A stretch of 28,586 nucleotides of DNA. Source: CAZDDA01 sp964568045 (GTDB lineage Bacteria; Bipolaricaulota; Bipolaricaulia; UBA7950; UBA9294). The notes beneath the pieces were generated by a model. That model saw nothing but the letters and a program-made list of their open reading frames with translations. It ran no database searches and was not told the origin of the DNA. The stretch lies in the NCBI GenBank assembly GCA_964568045.1, contig CAZMOL010000011.1:1-28586 (forward strand). The letters are read 5' to 3'. The position numbers and the translations under genes are program-made. Below are positions 8,262 through 15,220 of this stretch, in pieces. Position 1 is the stretch's first letter. Each line of letters opens with the position of its first letter.

Positions 8262-8405
8262 ACAACAGGCCAGTTGCTATAAGGAGACCAGGAATCCAGG
8301 GAAAGAGGCAAGGTCGTAGTCTTGATATTGAAAAGCAGGAGGCTAATCCTCTTCCTGAATTCTTGGCTTCCTAGGAGCTGAAGAGGACCGCGGCCCAACT
8401 TAGCA
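8262..8405 (+). repeat. Interspersed palindromic repeat, copy R3
   Basis: Left arm from about 8276 (ATAAGGAGACCAGGAATCCA, identical to R2 over this stretch) and right arm CTTCCTGAATTCTTGGCTTCC. It ends with ACCGCGGCCCAACTT, as R2 does. Just upstream (8233-8255) CTATAAGGAAACCAACAAGCC looks like a further partial left arm. Confidence 0.75.
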
Positions 8406-8407
8406 GG

Positions 8408-8573
8408 CTTCTCGCTGTTTCAAGCAGGTAACCCAAACCCGAGCATACAGTCCTGCAATAAGGAAACCAGGAACGCAGGAGGAGTAACAAGACCGTAGTT
8501 CTGATGCAAAGGAGCAGGAAGTCAATCCTTTTCCTGATTTCCTGGCTACCTAATAGTTGAGCAGCCAGCCTTT
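8408..8573 (+). repeat. Interspersed palindromic repeat, copy R4
   Basis: Leader CTTCTCGCTGTTTCAAGCAG, then left arm AATAAGGAAACCAGGAACGC and right arm TTTCCTGATTTCCTGGCTACC, followed by TAATAGTTGAGCAGCC. It is closest to R1, sharing the leader and the trailing CTAATAG, and shares the central arms with R2 and R3. The last gene-free bases before nfeD follow it. Confidence 0.75.
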
Positions 8574-8604
8574 CGAGGGGCAAAACTGGTCTTTTCTCAC
8601 CGTG

Positions 8605-8632
8605 TTGCGAGCGGGCACGCGGATGGTGTAAC
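8605..8632 (+). promoter_or_regulatory. Candidate promoter of the nfeD-type gene
   Basis: TTGCGA (8605-8610), 16 bases, TGTAAC (8627-8632). Expected initiation is close to 8638-8644, at or a few bases before the ATG at 8644. No Shine-Dalgarno sequence precedes that ATG, so the transcript may be leaderless. A short perfect dyad GTCAG-T-CTGAC (8633-8643) abuts the start codon. Confidence 0.4.
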
Positions 8633-8643
8633 GTCAGTCTGAC

Positions 8644-9924
8644 ATGAAACGACGTGTTTGTTGGATATTGTTCATCATTGCGGCAGGTATGACCTTCACC
8701 GCGTGGGGAAGTGAGGTTATCTATCGCCTCCCGCTTGTCGGTTCGATCAATCCGGTGAGCAAGGGTCTCGTTCTACGCGCCATCGCTCAGGCGGAGAAGG
8801 AGCAGGCGGCGTTGCTTCTCATCGAGCTCAATACTCCCGGTGGGTTGGGGGAATCGACGCGTGACATCGTCATGGCCGAGCTGGGTGCAACGGTTCCGAT
8901 CGTCGTCTTTGTCGGTCCGGCCGGTGCCCGTGCCGCCTCGGCGGGCGTCTTTGTCACGATGGCCGCTGATGTGGCCGCGATGGCCCCGGGGACGAACATC
9001 GGCGCCGCCCACCCGGTCGACCTGTTGGGCGGTGGACAGGAGCAGGACGCCACCATGTCCGAGAAGATTGTCAATGACTCAGTGGCCTTCGCCAAGGCGA
9101 TTGCTGAGGAGCGGGGTCGAAACGTGGAGTGGGCGGAGCAGGCGGTACGCGAGTCAAGTTCCCTGACTGCTTCAGAGGCCCTCGCCGAAAATGTGATTGA
9201 TCTGGTCGTTGCAGACCTGGACGAACTGCTCGAACGCCTTGACGGCTACGGGCTCCCTGATGGCCGCGTTCTTAAGACCGCAGGGCTCTCGTTGAAGGAC
9301 ATTCGGCCGAGCCTGCGCGAGCGCCTCCTCGGATACCTCGCCGATCCCAACGTGGTTTACATCCTGTTTATCCTCGGCCTGTACGGCCTGATCTACGAGT
9401 TCTTCCATCCCGGGATCGGCTTTGGTCTCGCCGCCGGCGGCATCTGCATGGCACTTGCCCTGCTTGGGCTGCAGATCCTGCCGGTGAACATCGTGGGGAT
9501 AGTTCTGGTCCTATTCGGCGTGGTGCTGATGGTCCTTGACGCGTTCACACCGACCAACGGAATCCTCACCACCGGCGGAGTGATTGCACTGCTTGTCGGC
9601 TCGTTCACCCTGTTCAATATTCCGAGCCGTACCATCGGCCTTTCCTGGTCAACGATCTTCATTACCGTGGGTACGATGACGGCGCTGTTTGTGTTCGTCA
9701 TGTCAAAGGGGCTCCTTATTCAGCGCAAACGGCCGGTTACCGGCGTGAGCGGGATGGTCGGGGCAATTGGGAGCGCTCATACCGACATCGATCCCGACGG
9801 GAAGGTTGTCGTCAAAGGGGAGTATTGGGACGCCCGCTCCCTCGAAGGGGCGATCCACGCGGGAGAGCGGGTCTTTGTGGAGCGCCTGGAAGGGCGTCGC
9901 CTGCTCGTGCGTCGCCTGCGATGA
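8644..9924 (+). CDS. nfeD: NfeD-family membrane serine protease (ClpP-class, 1510-type)
   Basis: 426 residues, the full-length NfeD1b layout. A signal peptide (residues 4-20) is followed by a ClpP-like protease domain: LNTPGGLGESTRDIV, then ARAASAGVFVTMAAD with the Ser of A-S-A-G as the predicted nucleophile, GTNIGAAHPVD, and an NDSVAFAKAIAEERGRN segment carrying the predicted general-base Lys of the archaeal 1510-N Ser/Lys dyad. From about residue 235 there are four membrane helices, then a soluble OB-fold-like C-terminal NfeD domain (TGVSGMVGAIG ... VVVKGEYWDARS ... VERLEGRRLLVRR). Relatives cleave stomatin-type proteins at the membrane. No stomatin/flotillin gene adjoins it here, which is a departure from the common gene pair. 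It overlaps the ComB-like gene by ATGA. Confidence 0.93.
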   Translation: MKRRVCWILFIIAAGMTFTAWGSEVIYRLPLVGSINPVSKGLVLRAIAQAEKEQAALLLIELNTPGGLGESTRDIVMAELGATVPIVVFVGPAGARAASAGVFVTMAADVAAMAPGTNIGAAHPVDLLGGGQEQDATMSEKIVNDSVAFAKAIAEERGRNVEWAEQAVRESSSLTASEALAENVIDLVVADLDELLERLDGYGLPDGRVLKTAGLSLKDIRPSLRERLLGYLADPNVVYILFILGLYGLIYEFFHPGIGFGLAAGGICMALALLGLQILPVNIVGIVLVLFGVVLMVLDAFTPTNGILTTGGVIALLVGSFTLFNIPSRTIGLSWSTIFITVGTMTALFVFVMSKGLLIQRKRPVTGVSGMVGAIGSAHTDIDPDGKVVVKGEYWDARSLEGAIHAGERVFVERLEGRRLLVRRLR

Positions 9925-10616
9925 TCGTTCGAGTAGCACGCGGCATCGCCGGTGCCATTTCCTTCGGGGAATCGCACGGGCCGATCGTGGTGATCGATGC
10001 CCTGCGGATGAGTGCCACCGTGATCGTTGCCCTTGGCCTGGGGATGGAGGTGATCCCCGTCGCCACGGTGGAGGAGGCCCTAGCGCTCAAGAACAAGGGA
10101 GGTCTCACCGCCGGAGAACGTGGTGGGAAGAGACTCTCCGGACTCGATTTGGGCAATTCGCCCACCGAGCTTCTGGCCCTCGAAAGAGCCAGCGGTGTCC
10201 TCAGCGGAAAAGCCCTCGCTATAACCACCAGCAACGGCGTTCCTGCACTGCTCGCGGTCGCTGACCATCTAGGTGACGTGCTCATCGGCTCACCGCTCAA
10301 TCTCTCGGCCCTTGCCACGTGGATCAACCATGAGGCTCCACCGGAGTTGTCACTTCTCCTTGCCGGCGTAGAAGAAGGAAAAGCGGCACAGGAAGACGCA
10401 ATGACCGCCGCGCTCCTGCTGGAACACCTCGATGAGCCGATTCCGTCTGCTCTTCCTTCTCCCACCCCGGTTGGGGATTTGGAAACCTTCTTCTTGAGCA
10501 CCCCGGCTGGGCAATGGCTCATCTCTCTTGGCTATGAACAGGACGTTCGTCTGTGCGCCAGCGCCGATTGTTACCCAATCGTCCCAGTGTTTTGCGAAGG
10601 ACGCGTCACGGTGTAG
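9921..10616 (+). CDS. comB: 2-phosphosulfolactate phosphatase-family (ComB-like) protein
   Basis: 231 residues. The ATG at 9921 overlaps the nfeD stop in an ATGA arrangement, indicating translational coupling. The ComB pattern is visible in order: PIVVIDALRMSATVIVAL (the V(I/L)D-x-LR-x-(S/T) motif), IPVATVEEALALK, LTAGERGGKRLSGLDLGNSP, a TTSNGVPAL block matching 'TTxNGTxAL', and GSPLNLSA. ComB hydrolyses 2-phosphosulfolactate during coenzyme M synthesis in methanogens, and homologues occur in many bacteria where the role is often unclear. No other coenzyme M gene (comA, comC) is in the window, so sulfolactate metabolism is only one possibility. A short Cys pair near the C-terminus (CASADC) is not a known motif. 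Confidence 0.82.
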   Translation: MIVRVARGIAGAISFGESHGPIVVIDALRMSATVIVALGLGMEVIPVATVEEALALKNKGGLTAGERGGKRLSGLDLGNSPTELLALERASGVLSGKALAITTSNGVPALLAVADHLGDVLIGSPLNLSALATWINHEAPPELSLLLAGVEEGKAAQEDAMTAALLLEHLDEPIPSALPSPTPVGDLETFFLSTPAGQWLISLGYEQDVRLCASADCYPIVPVFCEGRVTV

Positions 10617-10617
10617 T

Positions 10618-10646
10618 TTCAAAGAAAATCGGGCAAGCCGTATACT
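10618..10646 (+). promoter_or_regulatory. Candidate promoter of the zinc-ribbon gene
   Basis: TTCAAA (10618-10623), 17 bases, TATACT (10641-10646, five of six consensus positions). It begins two bases after the ComB stop codon and leads to AAGGAGGAGA and the ATG at 10694. Confidence 0.5.
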
Positions 10647-10693
10647 TCAGCAAGAGTTTTACTTTCCTCCTAATGAGGGGAAGGAGGAGACCG

Positions 10694-11056
10694 ATGAAAG
10701 GAATCGCGATCTCGGTGGCCCTCATCGTACTGATCGGGCTTCTGGCAACGGTGTTGGCCGTTCTGTGGCAGATCAACCGCGAAGGGGTCACTGTTCACCT
10801 TTCCGGGCAGGTCAAGTTGACCGACGCCGCCACTGGAGTGGTAGGAGAGGTGAGTCTTGTGATGTCGGAGCCGGTGAACTTGATAGCCACCGGGCCGCAA
10901 GAAGCACCGATACCGGCAAACCTGTCTGTTGTTCCTTGTCCACAGTGCGGGGGAAACATGCTCCCAGTACGCTGGAATCTGTTCAGTGGAGAAATCCAGT
11001 GGCGCTGCCTGGAATGCGGCTACTCAACCAAACAAACACCGGTGACAAACCCGTAA
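10694..11056 (+). CDS. Small membrane-anchored zinc-ribbon protein
   Basis: 120 residues, start ATG 10694 behind a strong AAGGAGGAGA; longer frames upstream lack a ribosome site. Residues 3-25 form one hydrophobic helix. A predicted beta-rich central part (VTVHLSGQVKLTDAATGVVGEVSLVMSEPV, given here only as residues 32-62) follows, and the C-terminus holds C-P-Q-C-G-G (Cys82, Cys85) and C-L-E-C-G-Y (Cys105, Cys108), a typical two-knuckle zinc ribbon. I do not recognise a named family. With the anchor at the N-terminus, the ribbon could face either side of the membrane. The next gene is convergent after a 96-base gap in which I see no clear terminator. Confidence 0.75.
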   Translation: MKGIAISVALIVLIGLLATVLAVLWQINREGVTVHLSGQVKLTDAATGVVGEVSLVMSEPVNLIATGPQEAPIPANLSVVPCPQCGGNMLPVRWNLFSGEIQWRCLECGYSTKQTPVTNP

Positions 11057-11152
11057 TCGCCGCTGTCGAGCAGGTGGCCCTTTGCCAGGCCGTCTGCTGT
11101 GCACATTCACTGGACTTCCAAAGTAGTCCACGACGCTGGCTCCCCGATGCCA

Positions 11153-12508
11153 TCAGTTCTGCACACCACGAGACACCTTCCAGAAGAGAAGGCCGATTCC
11201 GGCGTGCGAAAACAGTCCCAGAACAAGAAGCGCGAAGTAGGGGTATCCGAAAACAGCACCGAGGAAGAGTCCAAAGAGTCGTAAATCTCGCTTGATCAGT
11301 CTCGCCCAGATTCCGTTGGGAAAGCTTTTCCCGTAGCGTAGGGCGTACTCCTTCTTGCTGTAGCTCGTAAGGAGAAAGCCGGTTAGTGCAATCATCCCGC
11401 CAAACCACACCCAGGGAGATGGATGGACTCGCCAGAAGCCCCAGGTGATCCCGACAGCGACCGCTGCATCCCCGTAGCGATCAAGAAGCGTATCCAGCCA
11501 GGCACCGAAGAGGCTTGTCCTGAACGTCAATCGGGCGATCTCGCCGTCGCAGCCGTCCAAAACCGAGCCCAGTTGGATCAAGATTCCAGCGAATAGGCTT
11601 GCCGTATAGCCTTTGGGAACAAAAAGGAGCGCGCCCATAAGTACGATGAGGGAACTCAGCAAGCTTATTGCAGTTGGACGCAGTCGGGCTGTGACGGGAT
11701 GCGCAAGGAGCAGCGCCGAGATTCGAACGGAGAGGTGGCGATTCAACCACTTGGCGATGAACCCATCCTCATCGGTCTTGACAGTCTGTCTGAGGAGGGC
11801 TTTTCGCCCGTGTTTCAGTGCTTCTGGGGTATCGACGTCGAGCCAAAACCGATCACCGTAGTCCACTGCCCTCATCTTTCCCTGACCGGCCACGCGGCGG
11901 ATCGCCCCGGTGAGGGATCCGTCGCCCTCTGCTCTCACTTCTTTCAGAGCATCGAACAAAAAAGGACGACAGAGGAAGTTCCCGGTGTCAATGCCGTTGT
12001 AGGGCTCTAGCCCCTTCCCAATTGCCGTGATTTTGCCTTCATCGACGTGCACGCGGGTGGCGTCTTGGTGATCGAAGACCCGATCGATGCGGTGATCCAC
12101 CAAAAGGCAACAGGCCTCCTCGTCTACTCCTTCCTTGATCAAATGCGAAATGGCCGCCGGATCGACCAGATGATCGCTCATGAGAACAAGAAAGGACGAT
12201 GCAAGATGCGGAGCACACGCAAGCACGGAGGTGCCGTTTCCTTCCGGCCAGATCGGGTTGTCTACCGCGTGGATAGAGACTTCGTGCCTTCTTTGCCACT
12301 CGGAAAGGCTAGGTTGAACCTCCTCCTTGCGGAACCCAAGGACAACGTAAACCTCACTAATCCCCGCGGCTTTGCAGGATAGGATGACCCGCTCAAGAAG
12401 GGTTAGACCCAAGAGAGGGGTGAGCGGCTTGGGAGGGCTGCTCTCCCCTCCCGAAAGCCGTTCTCCTCTACCGGCGGCGAGGATCACTGCCGGCGGACTC
12501 TGCGTCAC
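11153..12508 (-). CDS. Bifunctional CTP:inositol-1-phosphate cytidylyltransferase / di-myo-inositol-phosphate-phosphate synthase (IPCT/DIPPS)
   Basis: 451 residues from GTG 12508 (AGGA five bases ahead); a TTG at 12511 is the alternative. The N-terminal half (about 1-235) is a sugar-nucleotide-type nucleotidyltransferase: VILAAGRGERLSGG, then PPKPLTPLLG, and GIDTGNFLC. The C-terminal half is a membrane CDP-alcohol phosphatidyltransferase domain with the perfect signature D-G-C-D-G-E-I-A-R, eight residues, G, three, D, three, D (DGCDGEIAR ... GAWLDTLLD) and several hydrophobic helices. This exact fusion makes CDP-inositol and then joins it to inositol-1-phosphate, giving the phosphorylated precursor of di-myo-inositol phosphate, a heat/salt-stress solute of thermophiles. 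It starts 7 bases after the ino1 stop codon, an operon. The final phosphatase is not in the window. Confidence 0.92.
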   Translation of the reverse strand: MTQSPPAVILAAGRGERLSGGESSPPKPLTPLLGLTLLERVILSCKAAGISEVYVVLGFRKEEVQPSLSEWQRRHEVSIHAVDNPIWPEGNGTSVLACAPHLASSFLVLMSDHLVDPAAISHLIKEGVDEEACCLLVDHRIDRVFDHQDATRVHVDEGKITAIGKGLEPYNGIDTGNFLCRPFLFDALKEVRAEGDGSLTGAIRRVAGQGKMRAVDYGDRFWLDVDTPEALKHGRKALLRQTVKTDEDGFIAKWLNRHLSVRISALLLAHPVTARLRPTAISLLSSLIVLMGALLFVPKGYTASLFAGILIQLGSVLDGCDGEIARLTFRTSLFGAWLDTLLDRYGDAAVAVGITWGFWRVHPSPWVWFGGMIALTGFLLTSYSKKEYALRYGKSFPNGIWARLIKRDLRLFGLFLGAVFGYPYFALLVLGLFSHAGIGLLFWKVSRGVQN

Positions 12509-12515
12509 CAAATTC

Positions 12516-13655
12516 CTAGTTATCAGGGTGGGCTACCGCTGTGAATAGCGGTTCCTCGGCCCCTACGGCGTACTGCCGCAGCATATCTCTGGCCGCGGAG
12601 TCCTCGTACTGTACCACCGGCGACTTGAACAGGTACGCACTCGCCTCGATGATCGGTCCTGCAAGATTGCGATCGAGGGCCACCTTGGCTGCACGCACGG
12701 CGTCCGTGATGACGCCAGCGGAGTTCGGGGAATCCTCGACAGCGAGGCGTACCTCGATGTCCATTGGTACTCCACCGAACTGCTCTGCCTCAATCCGCAG
12801 GAAACACAGCTTGCGATCGTTCAGCCAGGGCACGTAGTCGCTCGGGCCGACATAGATGTTCTGCGGATCAATCCCGTCCTCGCCCATCTGGCTCGTGACG
12901 GACTGTGTCTTGCTGATCTTCTTGCTCACTAAGCGGTTTCGGTCGAGCATGTTCAAGAAATCGGTGTTCCCCCCAACGTTCAGCTGGTAGGTTCTTTTTA
13001 CCGGCTGGCCGCGATCCTCAAACAGCCGGGTCAGCACACGGTGGATGATCGTTGCTCCCACCTGCGATTTGATGTCGTCTCCGAGAATCGGAAGCCCTGC
13101 CTGTCGGAAGCGACCACCGTAGAACTTGGACAGAAAGACCGGCATGGCATTCACAAGTGCACAGCCTGCCTCAATCGCGCAATCGGCGTAGAAGATTGCG
13201 TTTTCTTCGCTTCCCACCGGCAAATAGTTGATTGCGACATCCACCTGCGCTTCGCGCAATGCATCAACGATTGCTGCCTTTGCCTCCTGTTCATCGACGT
13301 ACACGTTCTCAAGCGGTTTGAACCGCTGTGCTTCCGAATACTGCTCGTTGTGGGGGGCGATGCTGTCAACGATGTAGCCCATCTGGACCGGACAATCCTG
13401 GTGCGGAATCTCGCGCTGGAAAACAGTGGTGCAGTTCGGCGGGGAAAAAATCGCTTGTGAAAGATCCAACCCGACTTTTCTGGCATCCACATCGAATGCT
13501 GTTACGTAGTGAATATGATGGGGGTGGTACCCTCCGAAGTTCTGGGTGATCAACCCGGGAATGGCAGCCTCCGGATCTGCATAGTAGAACCGTCCCTGTA
13601 CCAGAGAACTGGCGCAATTCCCGACTCCGATGATTGCTGTCCTGATCTCCTTCAT
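12516..13655 (-). CDS. ino1: myo-Inositol-1-phosphate synthase
   Basis: 379 residues, start ATG 13655 behind GAAAGGAGG; upstream in-frame codons are ignored. The NAD-binding N-terminus reads IIGVGNCASSLVQG, followed by family landmarks: VAINYLPVGSEENAIFYADCAIEA (split here as VAINYLPVGSEE and ADCAIEAGCALVNA), GDDIKSQVGATI, LNVGGNTDFLNM and SKKISKTQSV, which carries the Lys residues expected at the aldol-cyclisation site. The enzyme converts glucose-6-phosphate to inositol-1-phosphate in the cytoplasm. The length and motifs fit the archaeal/thermophile type rather than the longer eukaryotic one. It feeds the IPCT/DIPPS gene immediately downstream. A perfect dyad CTCTCT-A-AGAGAG lies upstream at 13763-13775; I could not place a convincing promoter. 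Confidence 0.93.
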   Translation of the reverse strand: MKEIRTAIIGVGNCASSLVQGRFYYADPEAAIPGLITQNFGGYHPHHIHYVTAFDVDARKVGLDLSQAIFSPPNCTTVFQREIPHQDCPVQMGYIVDSIAPHNEQYSEAQRFKPLENVYVDEQEAKAAIVDALREAQVDVAINYLPVGSEENAIFYADCAIEAGCALVNAMPVFLSKFYGGRFRQAGLPILGDDIKSQVGATIIHRVLTRLFEDRGQPVKRTYQLNVGGNTDFLNMLDRNRLVSKKISKTQSVTSQMGEDGIDPQNIYVGPSDYVPWLNDRKLCFLRIEAEQFGGVPMDIEVRLAVEDSPNSAGVITDAVRAAKVALDRNLAGPIIEASAYLFKSPVVQYEDSAARDMLRQYAVGAEEPLFTAVAHPDN

Positions 13656-13809
13656 CGTCTGCCTCCTTTCTGAAACGGCTGAAGCTCTGCACAATGCTGC
13701 CTCGATGCGCAGAGAACAGGATGCATCTATTCGATACTGTGAAAGTCTTTTGCTGGATGAGGCTCTCTAAGAGAGGCAACCGCAAGTGTAGATTTGACCT
13801 GGGCTGCTC

Positions 13810-13893
13810 TTAAGGGAAAACCAAGGCGCGTGTTATTGCGAGAAGACTGGTGAAGCTTCTTGTCTCAATGATTGCCGTTTTGATCTGTTCCAT
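13810..13893 (-). pseudogene. 27-codon ORF resembling the start of ino1 (truncated duplicate or leader peptide)
   Basis: On the minus strand an unusually strong AAGGAGGTGAACA precedes ATG 13893. The product begins MEQIKTAIIETRS and stops after 27 codons. The real ino1 begins MKEIRTAIIGVGN: six of the first nine residues are identical and about 20 of the first 27 bases match, and both have an AAGGAGG ribosome site. Similarity fades after about 22 codons. It is either a remnant of a duplicated ino1 5' end or a short upstream ORF in the ino1 leader, 155 bases before its ATG. Chance is not excluded because the stretch is short. Confidence 0.45.
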
Positions 13894-14348
13894 TGTTCAC
13901 CTCCTTCCTGATTTGGTGCTCGTCCGAGACCCCGTCACTCAACATAAAAAACGAAGTGTGTTGACAGATACCAAGAAGATCGAGGCGCTAAAGTGGTTCT
14001 CTAAGACGCGCGATCACAAATACCTCAAGGCACCTGGTCGCTTTGCAGAGTGGCGAACGCAGCCTTCCAACCGTTGGAAGGACGTTCACCCGAAAATCTA
14101 AGAATCTGTGCATACGGATCCCTCCCCACTTGGGGGTAATGCACAATACATATTAGCGACAAACGAGAGAGGAGTCAAGTAAACGGATTGCCTCAGTGAA
14201 AAGGCTCTAAGTGAGTTCCTTATGGACCGTTCTCGCACCAAAGGTGAACCGGCGGCCCATCATTATGAGAGATGTTTGGCGAGGCATTCTCTTCACACGG
14301 ATGAGCGGCTGAGAAAAGCGTGAAGTGACCACGGAGCTTGTGCACAGC
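13894..14348. other. Gene-poor interval between the inositol and permease genes
   Basis: I see no convincing gene. An 83-codon plus-strand frame crosses from 13850 to 14101 but has no ribosome site, and its start lies antisense to the ino1-like fragment. A perfect hairpin CCTTCCAA-CCG-TTGGAAGG sits at about 14063-14081, without a U-run. A small CCCC-ACTT-GGGG dyad lies near 14131-14142. Confidence 0.4.
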
Positions 14349-15215
14349 CTAACCCACTCTCTCTGATCGACGTTTAGAGCGTGGCTTGACCCGCCTTGAC
14401 GGCCGGAAGACGCGCGGGTCGAAGCGATCACGCAAACCATCGCCGAGGAGGTTGAAGCCAAGAATCGTGAATGCGATAGTGATCCCGGGAAAGACAGCAA
14501 GCCACGGATCCAGGGACAAGAAGGAGCGTGCTTCGTAGATCATTCGTCCCCAAGAGGCGTGGGGTGGTTGTACACCCAAGCCGAGGTAGCTGAGTCCGGC
14601 ATCAGCCAGGATTGCTGTACCCAGGCTCACCGTCCCCTGAATGACCAGAGGAGTAAGAAGGTGCGGAAGAAGGTGGACGAGAAGAATCCAACCGGTATCT
14701 GCGCCGCTTGCGCGTGCAGCCATCACGAAATCCTCCTCTCTGAGCGAGAGCAGGTTGCCCCGTACAAGCCGCGCGAAGATGGGGATATTGGCTACAGCGA
14801 TAGCGGTCATGCTGTTGCGCATCCCAGGTCCAAAGACACTCGCAATAAGAATCGCCAGGAGGATGATGGGAAACCCCATAACGAAGTCTATAACCCGCAT
14901 CACAAGCTCATCAACCCATCGGCCGAAGATACCGGCGATCATTCCCAGTGCCGTTCCCCCTGCGGCCCCCAGTCCCACGGCAAGTATTCCGACGAAAAGT
15001 GAGTATCCTGCGCCCTCCATCAGTCGGCTGAGGGAGTCCCTTCCCAGGTGATCGGTCCCCAGGGGGTGGGCCGAAGTGGGTGGCAAAAGCCGAGAGGCAA
15101 TGTCCTGCCGTGCGGGAAGGTAGGGGGTGTAGAACTGCCCGAGTAGAGCAAAAAGGAGCACGCCTGCGATGATGCCGGCTCCAAATGCCAGATTGATGTT
15201 GCATCTGTGTTTCAT
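14349..15215 (-). CDS. Dipeptide/oligopeptide-type ABC transporter permease (DppC-like)
   Basis: 288 residues from ATG 15215 (GGTGAG ahead); a GTG at 15224 overlapping the previous stop is the alternative. An N-terminal helix is followed by the DppC/OppC hallmark HPLGTDHLGRDSLSRLM, five more hydrophobic segments, and an EAA-type loop (MAARASGADTGWILLVHLLPH, shown by A-R-A-S-G-A) that docks with the ATPase. The C-terminus has the DPW...FPGIAI-like stretch (LDPWLAVFPGITI) and GDGLRDRFDPR. It forms the inner-membrane channel with the DppB-like partner. No ATPase or solute-binding gene follows, so substrate cannot be inferred from context. Confidence 0.9.
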   Translation of the reverse strand: MKHRCNINLAFGAGIIAGVLLFALLGQFYTPYLPARQDIASRLLPPTSAHPLGTDHLGRDSLSRLMEGAGYSLFVGILAVGLGAAGGTALGMIAGIFGRWVDELVMRVIDFVMGFPIILLAILIASVFGPGMRNSMTAIAVANIPIFARLVRGNLLSLREEDFVMAARASGADTGWILLVHLLPHLLTPLVIQGTVSLGTAILADAGLSYLGLGVQPPHASWGRMIYEARSFLSLDPWLAVFPGITIAFTILGFNLLGDGLRDRFDPRVFRPSRRVKPRSKRRSERVG

Positions 15216-15220
15216 TGAGC

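Noticed and set aside
8067..8573. CRISPR array
   Set aside because: Units are 105-165 bases, diverged, internally palindromic and irregularly spaced, with no uniform short repeat, no unique spacers and no cas genes.
14063..14081. Terminator at the CCTTCCAA-CCG-TTGGAAGG hairpin
   Set aside because: No U-rich tract follows on either strand and it is not close to a gene end.
13850..14101. 83-codon plus-strand ORF with a hydrophobic N-terminus
   Set aside because: No ribosome site, start antisense to the ino1-like fragment, and no recognisable family. Kept only as a note in the interval description.
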